A DNA stretch of 64,000 nt. It comes from Verrucomicrobiia bacterium. Its GTDB lineage: Bacteria; Verrucomicrobiota; Verrucomicrobiia; Verrucomicrobiales; Akkermansiaceae. Of the stretch, positions 62,941 to 64,000 are shown piece after piece. Every line of letters begins with the position of its first letter. Positions within the stretch are counted from its first letter, which is position 1. A program made the position numbers and the translations under genes. The DNA lies in contig JAUIGV010000020.1 in assembly GCA_030432565.1 (NCBI GenBank), forward strand, positions 35,141-99,140, given 5' to 3'. The notes below the pieces were generated by a model. That model worked only from the letters and a program-made list of their open reading frames with translations. It ran no database searches and was not told the origin of the DNA.

Positions 62941-63879
62941 ATGAATAAAAACTCGAGCTTTGTAATTCAAATCGGGCTGACGATATTGTTGGGCCTGTTC
63001 GTATCAGTTCGCATTTCGATATTCGACAATCAGGAGGTGATATTTTGGGCCCAGTTTTTCGACCAAAAAGATGACGAAATCGTTGCGATCGAGCCGTCAA
63101 AAATTGTGTTTGTTGGGGGGTCCAGTTGTACGTTTTCAGTTGATCCGGAGATTATCGAGACGAAGACAGGAATGCCAGCATACAACTATGGAGGAATCGC
63201 TTTTATGGGGCCCAGATACATGTTCACCCGGGTGAAAACACATTTGAAGTCTGGAGATGTTTTGGTAGTGGGATATGAGCCGGAAATCTTGAAAGGAATA
63301 GATGGAAAAAAGTCCTACCCTTTAGGGCGTAAAATTCCAATTTACAATGGAGAATACGATCATTTAACAAAGGTGTCTACATCGAAGAAAAATTATCAAC
63401 GTTGGATGGAAGCGTTGAGGCCTGGTTTGAGACTGTCAATGGTATCGTTTGTCCGAAATATGCAAGGTGGACGCCCGTACGCTTATACTTCGGACGACAA
63501 AAAAGAAGGCGGAAGATTGGAGCTTGGCCAGATAGAATATCAGTTACCCGCACGTAAAGAGCTCGAAATCTTACCGATTGAAAAGCCAGCGATCGTTTTC
63601 ATGCGAGAGATTGTCGCATTTTGCCGGAAGAATCGCATTACATGCGTTTACACGATTCCTTGGCAGGGAACCGATCCTGAGTATGTAGCATTGAATCGAA
63701 ATGTGAGACAAGAGTTTCTCGATGATCTTGGTACAATAATTCCCTGCCTGCATGATCCCGCTGTCGGAGTAATTGAAGGCTTGGAGGGTTTTTCGGATTC
63801 AGAATATCATCTCGGAGCGGAAATGAGCCGCAAGAGATCAAATTTTCTTGCCACAAAATTGGCGCAGTTTTTGAGGTAA
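62941..63879 (+). CDS. Membrane-anchored SGNH-like acyltransferase partner, copy 2
   Basis: Product of 312 residues. A single N-terminal membrane helix (10-26) is followed by a periplasmic domain with VFVGGSSCTFSVDPE (predicted SGNH serine), NYGGIAFMGPRYM, and a late DSEYHLGAEMSRKRS holding the likely His. It is a distant cousin of the protein encoded at 49304-50260 and has the same layout. The DNA is visibly richer in A+T than the rest of the locus, which may mean later acquisition. It is directly followed by a second MBOAT gene. Confidence 0.68.
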   Translation: MNKNSSFVIQIGLTILLGLFVSVRISIFDNQEVIFWAQFFDQKDDEIVAIEPSKIVFVGGSSCTFSVDPEIIETKTGMPAYNYGGIAFMGPRYMFTRVKTHLKSGDVLVVGYEPEILKGIDGKKSYPLGRKIPIYNGEYDHLTKVSTSKKNYQRWMEALRPGLRLSMVSFVRNMQGGRPYAYTSDDKKEGGRLELGQIEYQLPARKELEILPIEKPAIVFMREIVAFCRKNRITCVYTIPWQGTDPEYVALNRNVRQEFLDDLGTIIPCLHDPAVGVIEGLEGFSDSEYHLGAEMSRKRSNFLATKLAQFLR

Positions 63880-64000
63880 ATGAATTTTGCTAGCATTGAT
63901 TTTTGGGTTACTTTAGTGTGCTTGTTTACAGCTCTGCAGTTGCTCCGTCCTTTCTTTGAAGCAGTTAGACCTGCCTATGATCAAGTAGCTCTTTTAATAT
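63880..64000 (+). CDS. MBOAT O-acyltransferase, copy 2 (5' end only)
   Basis: Only 40 codons are in the window. The start ATG at 63880 follows the SGNH-like stop with no gap. The N-terminus MNFASIDFWVTLVCLFTALQ, and later RPAYDQVALLI, matches the start of the first acyltransferase (MNFADVRFWGILAVSL, GGYDRVALAVMG). The two proteins share this unusual opening, so this is very probably the second MBOAT of the locus, cut by the window edge. It is too short for most gene callers. Confidence 0.7.
   Translation, partial: MNFASIDFWVTLVCLFTALQLLRPFFEAVRPAYDQVALLI

Noticed and set aside
1..64000. CRISPR array, rRNA operon, tRNA genes or prophage
   Set aside because: No regularly spaced repeats, rRNA-like sequence, cloverleaf or phage gene set was recognised by reading; a dedicated scan was not possible.

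Overview
The window looks like chromosomal DNA of a Verrucomicrobiota-type bacterium (possibly another PVC member). This is an inference from gene content: a DUF1080 hydrolase, a ThuA-like secreted protein, a formylglycine sulfatase, an SHD1-type secreted protein, a CotH/lamin-tail protein with thrombospondin type 3 repeats, and Verrucomicrobia-style giant secreted proteins. No rRNA, tRNA, CRISPR array or intact insertion sequence was seen.

Left part (1-25.7 kb) is ordinary and accessory chromosome. A response regulator and histidine kinase pair (14-2124) meets a minus-strand pair encoding a six-hairpin glycosidase-like protein and an SHD1-type protein. Next come a CPBP protease and thiL (translationally coupled), a ThuA-like protein, a decayed REP-associated transposase, DUF1080, metallophosphoesterase and SGNH hydrolase genes, and a 1704-residue CotH protein. 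A patchy stretch (16.8-21.1 kb) follows, with orphan small proteins, a fragment of an outer-membrane barrel gene and a NylB-like serine hydrolase. Then come TauE-like, YdjM-like, PPP phosphatase and GYF-domain genes and lpdA.

Middle part (25.9-38.5 kb) is a tight three-gene operon of very large exported proteins (about 1880, 1155 and 1162 residues). I recognise no family for most of their length. After it come DUF4375, cardiolipin synthase and sulfatase genes.

Right part (42.6-64 kb) is an extracellular polysaccharide locus. It opens with its own control module: a GbsR/MarR-like regulator, an RfaH/NusG-like antiterminator, two near-identical 18-bp palindromes (one before each transcription unit), and a 196-nt leader with a nested hairpin and an 11-nt element matching the enterobacterial ops site at 10 of 11 positions. 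The locus then encodes GDP-L-fucose synthesis (gmd, fcl), an SDR epimerase, a WecG-type and two other glycosyltransferases, a Wzx-like flippase, a Wzy-like polymerase, a pyruvyltransferase with a nitroreductase, two MBOAT/SGNH pairs (the second cut by the window edge), the sulfate-activation genes cysC, cysD and cysN, and a sulfotransferase. Together these predict a fucose-containing, sulfated, pyruvylated and O-acylated polysaccharide. An intrinsic terminator sits inside the locus between cysN and the flippase gene, which fits a need for processive antitermination. No initiating phosphoglycosyltransferase and no Wza/Wzc export genes are visible, so the locus probably continues past the right edge.
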